Assembly (NCBI RefSeq): GCF_002355595.1 | Contig: NZ_AP017422.1 | Span: forward strand, 3,100,001-3,164,000 | Direction: 5' to 3' | DNA from: Filimonas lacunae | Lineage (GTDB): Bacteria; Bacteroidota; Bacteroidia; Chitinophagales; Chitinophagaceae | DNA: 64,000 nt | Part shown: positions 27,005 to 35,954 of the stretch, piece after piece | Layout: each line of letters opens with the position of its first letter | How positions within the stretch are numbered: the stretch's first letter is position 1 | Made by a program: the position numbers and the translations under genes | The notes under the pieces: model-generated | What the model was told of the DNA's origin: nothing | Databases searched by the model: none | Seen by the model: only the letters and a program-made list of their open reading frames with translations

Positions 27005-27038
27005 GGGTGTATCATTCGTTTGATACACCCTTTTTTTT
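27005..27038 (+). terminator. Intrinsic terminator after the GH3 gene
   Basis: A perfect 10-bp stem (GGGTGTATCA and TGATACACCC, loop TTCGTT) is followed by eight T. It ends the GH3 transcript and separates it from the convergent sigma-factor gene. Confidence 0.9.
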
Positions 27039-27099
27039 TAGTATGCTGCTGAGTTTGTGACAGAATGTTGATTACTGATTGTAAACTTTGTGAGAGAAG

Positions 27100-27729
27100 C
27101 TACTTTTTTAGTAACCAAAGCATTAATGGCAATACCTTACCGGCAGCTTCGAGGTATTCGCGAATGCTTTGCAGGGCTACCACCAATGTATTACGTACAT
27201 AGCTGGGTGATAAATTAAGCTTTTCGGCTATTTCGGCGGGCTTTAAGCCTTCATTACGGCTCATCTGGTAAATGAGCTTGCGCTGGGGCGGCAATTGCTC
27301 TACCGCCTGGTGCACCAGCTTGCTGGTTTCTTTCAGCGAAAGTATTTCGGGGGCTACTGCCAGTAAACCATCATCGGGTAATTGTTGCGCATAGCCATCG
27401 GTATGTTTGCGGCGTATGGCCTGTTTGCGCAACCAGGTATAACTTTCGTTGGCGGTTACCCTAAACAGCCAATGCAAAGGCTTTTCCAGCTCCGGCAGCT
27501 GATCGCGGTGTAGCCATACACGGATAAAGGCTTCCTGGATCACTTCCTGCATGCCTTCTTCCGACTGCACTATCTTAAACACGGCAGGTTGCAAAGATGG
27601 CACCACCTGTTTAAACAGTATCGAAAATGCTGTCTCATCACCCCCGGCTATCTGCACGAGTAAATCCTTATCAAAAGTTACCGATGTATATTCCGACAAA
27701 AAGTAAAGTATAAGATTGCAATTTAACAA
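27100..27729 (-). CDS. ECF-type RNA polymerase sigma factor
   Basis: The protein has up to 209 residues. Region sigma-2 (FKQVVPSL through EVIQEAFIRVWLHRDQL) and region sigma-4 (QLPPQRKLIYQMSRNEGLKPAEIAEKLNLSPSYVRN) are both clear. It resembles the sigma factors that act with FecR-type anti-sigma proteins and SusC/TonB receptors in Bacteroidota, but no FecR gene lies beside it here. The first ~15 residues before VTFDKDLL may not be translated; no other ATG is available, so a shorter form would need a non-ATG start. It is transcribed away from the GH43 gene. Confidence 0.88.
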   Translation of the reverse strand: MLNCNLILYFLSEYTSVTFDKDLLVQIAGGDETAFSILFKQVVPSLQPAVFKIVQSEEGMQEVIQEAFIRVWLHRDQLPELEKPLHWLFRVTANESYTWLRKQAIRRKHTDGYAQQLPDDGLLAVAPEILSLKETSKLVHQAVEQLPPQRKLIYQMSRNEGLKPAEIAEKLNLSPSYVRNTLVVALQSIREYLEAAGKVLPLMLWLLKK

Positions 27730-27975
27730 AAGGCCATCGCATTGCCTTCATTTCTATATAGTTTCCTGTGAAGCCTACCGGGCAGGATGGCGAGCTGCAA
27801 TCTTTGCAACCGGTTGTATTTTTTTAATCTGAATAAAAAACTCCTGTATATTTGTTTTACGATATTCAACCGATTGCATAAATATGCCAAAAAGTAAAAC
27901 GATTGCCGGCAAAACTCCCGCATTGGGCATCATTGCCATGAGTATATCTTCTTATCATCTACAAAATCACAACAA

Positions 27976-29079
27976 ATGAGATTTATTGCCACTACGCTTC
28001 TGTTGGGTATGGGAACCGCAGCAGGTTTACTATGCAGTTGCGGCTCTTCCGAATCCGGCACACAAAACAATGCCGGTAACGATAGTGCTGCCCACACTGC
28101 CAACACCAGTAAATATTTGTCGCAACCACTGGTAAGTCATATTTATACTGCCGATCCTTCGGCACATGTGTTCAATGGCCGCATATATGTATACCCTTCG
28201 CATGATACTGCCACGGGCATACCAGAGGATGATCTGGGCAGTCATTTTGATATGAAGGACTTTCATGTGCTATCTATGGACTCTGTAGGCGGCAAAGTAA
28301 CCGATCATGGTGTGGCGCTGGATATCAAAAGTATTCCCTGGGCTAAAAGGCAGTTATGGGCGCCGGATGCGGCATTTGCCAATGGCACTTATTACCTGTA
28401 TTTTCCGGTAAAAGACCAGCAGGATGTTTTTAGAATTGGCGTAGCTACCAGCAACAAACCCGAGGGCCCTTTTACACCTGCTGCAACGCCTATTAAAGGC
28501 AGCTATAGCATAGACCCCTGTGTGTTTAAAGATGATGACGGTAAGTTTTATATGTACTTTGGTGGCATATGGGGTGGCCAGCTGCAACGCTGGAACAGCA
28601 ATACTTACGACAGTGCTAAAGGTAACCGTAATCCGGAAGAACTGGCTGTTTTACCGCGTGTAGCGCCACTTGCCAGCGATATGGGGAGTTTTGCTGCACC
28701 TGTAAAGGAACTAACCATCACTGACGAAAAAGGCAATTTGTTTAAAGAGAAGGATAATAATAAACGTTTCTTTGAAGCCAGCTGGATGCACAAATACAAT
28801 GGTAAATATTACTTCAGTTATTCCACCGGCGATACACATAATCTTTGTTATGCAACAGGCGACAGTCCGTATGGTCCGTTTACCTATAAAGGTGTTATAC
28901 TAAACCCGGTGGAAGGATGGACAAGCCACCACTCTATTGTGCAGAAAGATGGTAAATGGTACCTGTTTTACCACGATGTGCAGTTATCCGGTAAAACCTA
29001 TTTACGCAATGTAAAAGTAACCGAACTGCATTATAACCCCGATGGCACTATTCAAACTATTACAGCGGTAACTAAGTAA
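27976..29079 (+). CDS. GH43-family glycoside hydrolase lipoprotein
   Basis: The 367-residue protein begins with a lipoprotein signal (GLLCSCGSS, lipidated Cys near residue 20) and a Ser/Thr/Asn-rich spacer. A five-bladed GH43 propeller follows, with the three acidic residues expected for inversion: Asp in ADPSAHVF, the pKa-tuning Asp in SIDPCVF, and Glu in FFEASWMHKY. Typical activities are beta-xylosidase or alpha-L-arabinofuranosidase. It is probably anchored to a membrane facing outward or to the periplasm. A perfect -7 box (TATATTTG, about 27846) lies ~115 bases upstream of the start. Confidence 0.9.
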   Translation: MRFIATTLLLGMGTAAGLLCSCGSSESGTQNNAGNDSAAHTANTSKYLSQPLVSHIYTADPSAHVFNGRIYVYPSHDTATGIPEDDLGSHFDMKDFHVLSMDSVGGKVTDHGVALDIKSIPWAKRQLWAPDAAFANGTYYLYFPVKDQQDVFRIGVATSNKPEGPFTPAATPIKGSYSIDPCVFKDDDGKFYMYFGGIWGGQLQRWNSNTYDSAKGNRNPEELAVLPRVAPLASDMGSFAAPVKELTITDEKGNLFKEKDNNKRFFEASWMHKYNGKYYFSYSTGDTHNLCYATGDSPYGPFTYKGVILNPVEGWTSHHSIVQKDGKWYLFYHDVQLSGKTYLRNVKVTELHYNPDGTIQTITAVTK

Positions 29080-29113
29080 TGCTATTTCTTTGTTAGATAT
29101 ATTTGCGCCACTT

Positions 29114-29485
29114 ATGGCAAAAAATAAGACATACGAAGAGCAGTTAAGGCAATCTCCGGGTACCTTACTGCAAAAGCTGCTGAAAGAACTGGCAGATACA
29201 AAGGCATTTGATGTTCATTTTGAGGAAATGGAGGACGAAAGCGGTGCTGTTGTAAAAGTCAATGATTATGAAGAAGATACAGAGACAGCGCTCCGCCTGC
29301 TGTTACAAGGGCGATGGGCGTTGTCTTTTGGATACTATAATGAGAAGGATGACTTTATCGAACTGCTTCAGCCGCTTGAACAGGCGGAAATAAGTCTCAT
29401 TCCTAATGGATTACAAAAAGGCATGCTTAAAGTGCTGGAAAGCGAAGAAGGATTACGGTTGCCCGGAATACTGTTGACTAAATAA
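29114..29485 (+). CDS. Hypothetical acidic protein
   Basis: The 123-residue protein starts MAKNKTYEEQLRQSPG. No signal or membrane segment is seen. The composition is acidic (EEMEDESG, YEEDTE) with helical ends. A perfect -7 element TATATTTG ends about 10 bases before the ATG, so the mRNA would have almost no leader, which favours this start over the ATG 24 bases upstream. The family is not recognised. Confidence 0.6.
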   Translation: MAKNKTYEEQLRQSPGTLLQKLLKELADTKAFDVHFEEMEDESGAVVKVNDYEEDTETALRLLLQGRWALSFGYYNEKDDFIELLQPLEQAEISLIPNGLQKGMLKVLESEEGLRLPGILLTK

Positions 29486-29525
29486 TTGTTTTGCCATTCT
29501 TGCGTATTTAGGCCATTTTTGAAAG

Positions 29526-30593
29526 ATGAGAAAAATTATTATTCTTCTATTCTTTTGGTCTGCGCCTTATTACGCAAATGGCCAACTACTCAACAAAAGA
29601 ACCACGAGACTGCTGGACAGCATGACCACAGCTGTTACCGGAAATAGTTATTCTGATATTCATAGTATTCTCATTTCTAAAGATGGGAAATTGATATATG
29701 AACAGTATTTCAATGGATGGAATAAAGATTCACTGCACGATTCCCGCTCGGCCTTTAAATCTATTACCAGCCTGCTGGCTGGTATTGCCATTGATAAAGG
29801 GCTTATAAAAGATGTTAACCAGAAAGTGTATTCTTTCTTTCCTGAGTACCAATATTTTTCAGGCAATAACGCCTGGAAAAAAGACATGACGATTGCACAT
29901 CTGTTGCGAATGCAATCCGGGTTTGACTGCGAGGAGTTTAACGACGGAAAAGATTGCGAAACCGACATGACGGCGACAAAGGACTGGGTCAGATTTTCCC
30001 TGGATCTTCCTATGAAAAACAAGCCGGGAACAGATTGGGCTTACACTTCGTGTGATCCTATGATCATAAGCGGGATTATAAGCCGGGTTGCAAAAATGTC
30101 TGTAATGGACTTCGCTAAAAAGTACCTGTTCGATCCCATGGGAATCAGGCATTACAGATGGACAATTGATCCCAGTGGGCAGGGAATGACTGCAGGCTCA
30201 TTTTATATCCTGCCTTCCGATATGATAAAAATAGGGCAAATGGTGCTTCAAAAAGGTTGGTGGAATGGTCGAAGGATTGTGTCAGCGGCCTGGCTTAAGA
30301 AGTCTACCAGCACTCCTGTTCCTATTCCCGATTTCTCGTTTGCAAAGTTCAGCAAGTCTGCTGTTACTATTCCCCAGCCTACTTATTATGGCTATTATTG
30401 GTACAAAGAAGAGATCAGAACAAAAAACTTTCAGGAAAATGTACTCTTTGCATCGGGAAACGGCGGACAATATATTATGCTGATAGAGCGCCTGGGCATT
30501 GTTATCGTTTTCACACAAGGAAATTACCAGTCCTGGAAAGCCAAAAAAGCCTTTGATCTCCTGGCAAGGTTTATTATTCCCGCTTTTAAATAA
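29526..30593 (+). CDS. Class C beta-lactamase-fold serine hydrolase
   Basis: The 355-residue exported protein has the SxxK nucleophile motif in SRSAFKSITS (near residue 78) and the second-motif tyrosine in AYTSCDPM. The third motif is replaced by ASGNGG in place of KTG or HxG. These features place it in the beta-lactamase/penicillin-binding-like esterase family. Such proteins may act on cell-wall peptides or small esters; a true lactamase is unlikely without other evidence. The signal peptide ends near YANGQ. It lies 40 bases after the hypothetical gene on the same strand. Confidence 0.85.
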   Translation: MRKIIILLFFWSAPYYANGQLLNKRTTRLLDSMTTAVTGNSYSDIHSILISKDGKLIYEQYFNGWNKDSLHDSRSAFKSITSLLAGIAIDKGLIKDVNQKVYSFFPEYQYFSGNNAWKKDMTIAHLLRMQSGFDCEEFNDGKDCETDMTATKDWVRFSLDLPMKNKPGTDWAYTSCDPMIISGIISRVAKMSVMDFAKKYLFDPMGIRHYRWTIDPSGQGMTAGSFYILPSDMIKIGQMVLQKGWWNGRRIVSAAWLKKSTSTPVPIPDFSFAKFSKSAVTIPQPTYYGYYWYKEEIRTKNFQENVLFASGNGGQYIMLIERLGIVIVFTQGNYQSWKAKKAFDLLARFIIPAFK

Positions 30594-30619
30594 TGGATCG
30601 ATTAAAACCAGCTCTCATT

Positions 30620-30790
30620 TCAGGGTTTCAGCAACTTCAATAAATCCTCTTTTTTCCGGCGGGACACGTCTATAAAAGCACCATTCTGCATTTCCAGCTG
30701 TCCACCATCTCCCCTTATGTATCGCTTCACGTAATGCATATTAACCAGGTATGAGTGATGAGGCCGGAGGAAGGAGTGCCCCCTTTCAGA
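30620..30790 (-). pseudogene. Remnant of a LytTR DNA-binding domain
   Basis: Read on the minus strand out of frame with the overlapping lipoprotein, these bases encode FLRPHHSYLVNMHYVKRYIR and then DGGQLEMQNGAFIDVSRRKK, ending in LLKLLKP and a stop at 30620. This is the C-terminal half of a LytTR response-regulator domain. The rest of the regulator is missing, and the fusion point with the truncated lipoprotein lies near 30775-30790. It is a fossil of a deletion that removed most of a LytTR regulator gene. Confidence 0.65.
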
Positions 30791-31107
30791 TCGCCGGCAT
30801 AACCATATACGAATAACATTTTACTGAATCCTATACCTATAATGTTGCCGTTAACAGCAAGTTGGCCATCTGGTGTTTGTCCGTTAACAGTAGGTTGACT
30901 ACCTTTTAAAAGGTGCCCATCTGCATCGTACTGATATACCCATGAAGCGCCATAACCCGGCCCGCCAGTCACCTTTTCAGATACCAGAAAACATTTATTG
31001 GAAGTAGTTGGCGGAGGTGGAGGTGGCGGAGTGCCTGGTTTTCCGCAGCTGTTAGTGGTTAGTATACCTGCTACGAGTAATAAAGTAGTGAATAATTTCA
31101 TAGTCAT
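30727..31107 (-). CDS. Truncated small lipoprotein running into the LytTR remnant
   Basis: The 126-residue frame begins with a lipoprotein signal (VAGILTTNSCGKPG, lipidated Cys near residue 21) and a run of prolines. A beta-rich segment (WVYQYDADGHLLKG) resembles repeat-containing surface lipoproteins. Its last ~17 residues are encoded by bases that, in another frame, encode a LytTR domain. The protein therefore appears truncated by a deletion and ends in unrelated residues. It may still be translated. Confidence 0.5.
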   Translation of the reverse strand: MTMKLFTTLLLVAGILTTNSCGKPGTPPPPPPPTTSNKCFLVSEKVTGGPGYGASWVYQYDADGHLLKGSQPTVNGQTPDGQLAVNGNIIGIGFSKMLFVYGYAGDLKGGTPSSGLITHTWLICIT

Positions 31108-31180
31108 AAGCCAATTTTGACTGAAATTAGAAGATCACCACATTGGGATAAAAGTTATTGAGCGGTTAACAGCCTTAAAA

Positions 31181-31212
31181 ACAGCATGCGGCAATAAATG
31201 CCGCATGTGTTT
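31181..31212. terminator. Terminator at the 3' end of the GH3/TonB operon
   Basis: CATGCGGCA and TGCCGCATG pair perfectly around ATAAA (31185-31207). An A-rich flank on one side and a T-rich flank on the other allow use from either strand. It lies about 30 bases past the GH3 stop codon. Confidence 0.7.
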
Positions 31213-31239
31213 TCTTCGCTATTGATAACCCATGGTATT

Positions 31240-33549
31240 TTACTTCCTGTAATGCTGGGTACGTGCGTCTTTAATCACTCCGTTCCAGTCTAATCCATAT
31301 CCAAAATCATAACTGTTGCCTTCTGTGTCTATATGTGGTTGCATATCAAAGGGCACATCTTCTTTCTGTGTTTCTACAGTATTCATGTCTGCGGGCATTT
31401 GCACTGGTAATAAACCGCTGGGATTAGCTTTACCGGAAATGATGTCCAGTATAGCCTGTGCAGATACGCCAAAATTGAGTACAATGCCATTTACATGGCT
31501 TTCAAACTCGCGAAACACCATTGGTTTCGCTGCCGTTACCGATACCACCACCGGCTTGTTTTTCATCATGGCTTTGGTGTCCAGTATAGTACGTAAGTCC
31601 ATGATGTTAGCTGCTACTACGGTTTTGCCTTTATAGCTGCGGTTAGTAATAGTGGGATCAATAACCTGGTCTCCTGCTGCAATGCTTTGTGCTCTTGCGC
31701 TGTCTGCGGTATAAGGGCCGTATTGTAAAGAGATAGGAACATATCCGTTACCGCCTGCTTTTCTGTCTTCTATATCGTACCCACCTTCCAGGCTTTGCGG
31801 GCCATTGACAAATACAATAGCAAAATCAGCTTCTTCTGGTTTATCTGTTACGTTATAATATTTCTTTACCAGGTCTATACTAACCGGATAGTCGAGGTGT
31901 GGTTGTGTATAATTGCCCCACCAGTCTTTAGCGGCAGGAAAATACACTTTAGGTATGTAAACGGTTTTGTGTTCTTTTACCGGTAACACGGCAGCTTTGT
32001 TTTTTAACAACACTACCGATTTTACCTGCGCATCGTAACCCGCTTTCATAAACTCCGCGTTACCTACGGTAGCCTTTGTTTCCGCCACATCGCGATAGGG
32101 GTTTTCAAATAAACCTACGCGGAAAATATTATTCAGTAAACGAATAGCACTTTGCTCAAAACGTGCACGCATATATTTTTCACCAAACTCTTTTACGCCT
32201 TTGGCATAAGCATCCAGTACAGGTTGCTTTTCGTTGTTGCCACCAAACTGATCCACACCTGCCATCAGCACTTTATAATGCCTGTCGGCAATGGAAAGGT
32301 TTTCTACGCCCCACGATTTGCCGGCGAACTGGTTGGGTGTTTTTCCTTCGTCGGCAGTAATTAACCAATCGGTACATACTACCCCATTGTAACCATATTT
32401 GTTACGCAGCAGATCGGTAATGAAATATTTACTGAATCCGTTGCCTACGTTCTCGCCATATTTAGTATCCTGCCCGTAGGTAATCGTGTAATAAGGCATT
32501 ACAGCAGAGGCTTTACTGGTTTTGCCATTCAGTTTAAATGCGCCATCCAGAAAGGGCAACATATGTTGCTGCAGGTTATTGCCAGGGTATACGGCAAATT
32601 TACCATACGCCCAATGCGCGTCGCGTCCGCCTTCTTCTGCACCACCACTAGGCCAGTGCTTTACCATCGCGTTTACACTATTATAGCCCCAGCCGTCTTT
32701 AATTTCCTCTTTACCATACGATGTCTGGAAGCCGTTAATGTAAGCCTGTGCCATATCCTTGTCCAGTGCAGGACTTTCTCCAAAGGTCATGGTAATGCGA
32801 TACCAGCGCGGTTCAGTACCCAAATCAATTTGGGGTGATAAGGCAGTAGCAATGCCCAGCGCGCGGTATTCTTTAGCCGCAATATTGCCAAACTGCTCTA
32901 CTATAGCAGGATCAAAAGTGGCTGCCATGGCCAGTCCGTCGGGCCACATAGAAATATTACCACCGGCCCCTGCATTGTACTCTGCGGTAACTACTGCATT
33001 ATGGCGCGGATCAGAACTGTTATTGGCAGGAATGCCCAGGCCCACGCCTTCTACAAACGCCTGCATAGTATTGTTCCATTTAGCCGCTACCTCCGGACTT
33101 TGTACTTTGGTAAGCAGCACGTGCCGCAGGTTATCTTTGTCTAAAAACGTTTTTTGTTCATCGGTTAAATCCCAGGCATTGGCCCCGCTTTTAGAAAAAG
33201 GCTGTCCGTGATAATGCCCCGCCATACTGCCGCTTTCCAGTTGCGGAATAGCCTGGTGTTTGCTGTATAGCATTAAACCTGCTATCTGTTCTACGGTCAT
33301 TTTAGAAGCCAGGTCTTTTGCACGCTCTTCTGCCGGTAAACGCCAGTCTTCATATTTATCCAGCTTACCATTGCGGTTTAAATCTTTAAAATACTTTCCC
33401 TTAATGGTCAGTATTTTAACACCTGATTCGGGTGAATAGCCCAGCGCAGCGCCGCCTTCATTGTTTACTTTTACAAAAGCCTGCTTGTTTTGTGCCATAC
33501 CCACCATCACCAGCAGCACCATGGCCGAAGTAACTGTTATCTTTTTCAT
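31240..33549 (-). CDS. GH3-family glycoside hydrolase, second type
   Basis: The 769-residue exported protein (signal MKKITVTSAMVLLVMVGMAQ) has a GH3 barrel with the nucleophile Asp in GVVCTDWLIT and the upstream MVKHWPSGGAEEGG. A C-terminal sandwich with VSVTAAKPMVFREFE follows; no Fn3-like tail is obvious. Near residue 57 lies DLNRNGKLDKYEDW, an EF-hand-like calcium loop, typical of one GH3 subgroup. It is the second gene of an operon after the TonB receptor (27-base gap), so it probably acts on the receptor's imported substrate. It is only distantly like the GH3 at 24756. Confidence 0.9.
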   Translation of the reverse strand: MKKITVTSAMVLLVMVGMAQNKQAFVKVNNEGGAALGYSPESGVKILTIKGKYFKDLNRNGKLDKYEDWRLPAEERAKDLASKMTVEQIAGLMLYSKHQAIPQLESGSMAGHYHGQPFSKSGANAWDLTDEQKTFLDKDNLRHVLLTKVQSPEVAAKWNNTMQAFVEGVGLGIPANNSSDPRHNAVVTAEYNAGAGGNISMWPDGLAMAATFDPAIVEQFGNIAAKEYRALGIATALSPQIDLGTEPRWYRITMTFGESPALDKDMAQAYINGFQTSYGKEEIKDGWGYNSVNAMVKHWPSGGAEEGGRDAHWAYGKFAVYPGNNLQQHMLPFLDGAFKLNGKTSKASAVMPYYTITYGQDTKYGENVGNGFSKYFITDLLRNKYGYNGVVCTDWLITADEGKTPNQFAGKSWGVENLSIADRHYKVLMAGVDQFGGNNEKQPVLDAYAKGVKEFGEKYMRARFEQSAIRLLNNIFRVGLFENPYRDVAETKATVGNAEFMKAGYDAQVKSVVLLKNKAAVLPVKEHKTVYIPKVYFPAAKDWWGNYTQPHLDYPVSIDLVKKYYNVTDKPEEADFAIVFVNGPQSLEGGYDIEDRKAGGNGYVPISLQYGPYTADSARAQSIAAGDQVIDPTITNRSYKGKTVVAANIMDLRTILDTKAMMKNKPVVVSVTAAKPMVFREFESHVNGIVLNFGVSAQAILDIISGKANPSGLLPVQMPADMNTVETQKEDVPFDMQPHIDTEGNSYDFGYGLDWNGVIKDARTQHYRK

Positions 33550-33576
33550 ACGCTTCTGTTTATATGATTGCCTGTC

Positions 33577-35832
33577 TTAAAATTTGAAATTAAAAGATGC
33601 TTCTACCGAGAAGGGACGGATATAAGAACTGGTTCTTACATTGTTGTAATAACTGCTGGGGTCGGTGATCAGCTCTGCGCCGGTGATAGTGCCTTTAGCG
33701 CCATTCTGGCTCAACAGGTTTACTACCGTAAGTCCTAAACCCACTTTGCTGTTTAACTGGTAAGTGGTGCCGGCAAAGGTTTCCCACCAGCCTTTGAAAT
33801 ATAACTGGTTGGTGAGGTTGGCAAACTGCTTGCTGAAATAGCGACCACTGGCCCAGATGCGCCATTTTTTATAGGTATAGCTGGGATCAATTTCCATCAG
33901 CACCTTGGATATCTCTACTACGTTGTTATTATCATAAGCATACTGCTTATTAAACGCAGTGAAGTTGTAGTTTTTGTAAATAGGATTCTGGAAGGTAACC
34001 AGGTAGTGTAGGTTAAACCCTTTAAATGGCTTGGCCACAATATCGGTTGTCCATCCGGTGGTTTTAATATCATAGTGTGCGCTGGCTACCGATGTTTGAG
34101 TGGCGTCTTCTGGATTTACCAGGTTTAAACGCGTTTGATAGTTGTTACGGGTTAAATACGTAACGGCCGATACTATGCTGATGAAAGGATGGTTATAATA
34201 AATACCTAAGCTGGCATAAGGCGTTTTGGTTTTGGTAAAATCCGGACGGTAGGCGCCTGAATAGTTTTCCATATCGCCATTCTTTTCGGTGTAAATGAAG
34301 TCGCCCAGGAAACCAAAGTTTTTGGTAACCTTATATACCATGTTAATGGTACCGCCCAGGTGCATCCAGTCGTTATCAAAATAGCTTTTCTCTTTACCGG
34401 TAAACACAAAGCCGGCGGTACGTGGTTGCTCGTAAAAATCACCTTTCATTTTATGGTACCTCAGGTTAACACCATAGGTAACAGTGAACTGAGGGGATAC
34501 TACCCATTCATCAGAAAAGTAAGCGGTTAACTTATTTTCAAAACCATTGTGATACTCCGCTCCTATATTGTAGTTGTAAAATCCATATTGATCGGTAGTA
34601 GACGCCAGCAGCTGCCTGGGGTTAGCTCCCACTTCCTGGAAATAAAAGCTGCGGTTGGCGTAAAACTTATTTACATGGTAATACGATTCAGTTAAACCTA
34701 TGCGCCAGTCGTGTTGCTGTATCTTCTTGCCTATTTCTACGCGTGACTGTAAAGCATATACCGGCACTTTAGGCGTGTGGCTGCCCAATACCGTTTGCAC
34801 ATAACCACTATAGGGTGTGCCGTCATCTTTATACGTAAAACCATCTGCCGCAGTAACCTGTGTAATACCGGTAGGTATGGCCAGTAAAGCAGTGGCCTGT
34901 GCGGAGTGAAAACGGGCTGTGAATTTCAGCTTCCAGTTATTGCGTAACTGGTAGTGGCCTAAAAGGTCTACCGTGTGCGATATATTGGCAATCTGTCCGG
35001 CATCGCCCAGGTTGAGATCGTAAAAATCGCCGGATAATGCATCTTTATACCGGATAATGCCATCGCTTTTATAATAGCTGGAACGGCCAATTTTAAAGTT
35101 ATCCAACGCTTGCACAGCTCCTCCCTGCTTGTAAATAAAAGCTGCATAGTTATTGGGCAGCGTGGCAGCGTTGGCGTATTTATATAACAGGCTGATATCG
35201 CCTTTACCATTCTTTGATCGTTTGGTAATGCCTACACGGAATATCTGCGTTTTATCGGAGTATTTGGTAAAGCCCGGATCGTAGCTGATGGGGTCGTAGT
35301 TAACAAATGCCCCGGCAGTATAATACCAGTTGTTTTTGATTTTACCAGCAGCATTTAAATCCATCTTTATCCAGCCAAAATTGCTGGTGCTGAGGTTGGC
35401 GTTGAATTCCTGCTTATCAGTGCCTAAACGGGTGTAAGAGTTTACGGCGTAACCAAAGTCGGCAGTGGTTACGGCCCCTTCTTTCAGGCTCATTAGCCCG
35501 GTTTTGCCCAGGCTTACACTGGAGCGCCAGGTGCGTGTGGGCAGTTCGGGCCAGAAATAATATACCACCGGTAAATCGTTCTCTAAAATGGTAGTGCCAC
35601 CTACGCTGGAGGGCAGGCCAATGTTCACTTCACGCGGCCCATTGTTATTGGCTGCATTCAGCATCACATTCCTGTTTTCTTCTTCTTTCTGAACAGTAGC
35701 TACATTCTTTTTTTTAGTGGTATCGCCCGCCGAAACGGCTTCCTGGGCATCTACATCAAATGGCGAAGCGGATAATAGCAGCAGCATTCCGGCAAACAAG
35801 CCATTCATACGGTTGGGTACAAGCATTTTCAT
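33577..35832 (-). CDS. TonB-dependent outer-membrane receptor
   Basis: The protein is about 751 residues from the chosen start. It has a signal peptide (cleavage near VDAQ), a plug-like N-terminal region with REVNIGLPSSVGGTTILEND, and a long barrel of alternating aromatic strands ending in NFKF. It lacks the carboxypeptidase-D-like domain of SusC proteins and has no SusD neighbour, so it is a stand-alone receptor. The ATG at 35832 was chosen over 35904 because the longer frame overlaps the operator and lacks a normal signal. The GH3 gene follows in the same operon, and a NrtR-like regulator diverges. Confidence 0.85.
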   Translation of the reverse strand: MKMLVPNRMNGLFAGMLLLLSASPFDVDAQEAVSAGDTTKKKNVATVQKEEENRNVMLNAANNNGPREVNIGLPSSVGGTTILENDLPVVYYFWPELPTRTWRSSVSLGKTGLMSLKEGAVTTADFGYAVNSYTRLGTDKQEFNANLSTSNFGWIKMDLNAAGKIKNNWYYTAGAFVNYDPISYDPGFTKYSDKTQIFRVGITKRSKNGKGDISLLYKYANAATLPNNYAAFIYKQGGAVQALDNFKIGRSSYYKSDGIIRYKDALSGDFYDLNLGDAGQIANISHTVDLLGHYQLRNNWKLKFTARFHSAQATALLAIPTGITQVTAADGFTYKDDGTPYSGYVQTVLGSHTPKVPVYALQSRVEIGKKIQQHDWRIGLTESYYHVNKFYANRSFYFQEVGANPRQLLASTTDQYGFYNYNIGAEYHNGFENKLTAYFSDEWVVSPQFTVTYGVNLRYHKMKGDFYEQPRTAGFVFTGKEKSYFDNDWMHLGGTINMVYKVTKNFGFLGDFIYTEKNGDMENYSGAYRPDFTKTKTPYASLGIYYNHPFISIVSAVTYLTRNNYQTRLNLVNPEDATQTSVASAHYDIKTTGWTTDIVAKPFKGFNLHYLVTFQNPIYKNYNFTAFNKQYAYDNNNVVEISKVLMEIDPSYTYKKWRIWASGRYFSKQFANLTNQLYFKGWWETFAGTTYQLNSKVGLGLTVVNLLSQNGAKGTITGAELITDPSSYYNNVRTSSYIRPFSVEASFNFKF

Positions 35833-35881
35833 GTTGATATTGGAATTTGCAAACAATACAGCAATGAATCCCTTATGGAGA

Positions 35882-35908
35882 AACATTGTTTCATTATGAA
35901 GCAATGTT
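35882..35908. promoter_or_regulatory. 27-bp operator between the TonB/GH3 operon and the Nudix regulator
   Basis: AACATTGTTTCAT (35882-35894) and ATGAAGCAATGTT (35896-35908) are inverted repeats around a single T with one mismatch. On the TonB side it abuts the expected -33 region; on the regulator side it is centred about 58 bases before the predicted transcription start. It is the most likely binding site of the Nudix-domain regulator. Confidence 0.65.
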
Positions 35909-35941
35909 AGACATTATTTCTGTTCCACCAAAAAATGATTT

Positions 35942-35949
35942 TACTTTTG
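35942..35949 (+). promoter_or_regulatory. Promoter -7 box of the Nudix regulator
   Basis: TACTTTTG matches TAnnTTTG. It predicts transcription from about 35953, only two bases before the ATG at 35955, so the mRNA would be practically leaderless. Confidence 0.45.
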
Positions 35950-35954
35950 CTGTT

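Noticed and set aside
27723-27923. 66-residue frame upstream of the sigma factor
   Set aside because: It overlaps promoter-like AT-rich DNA, has a random composition, and shows no motif.
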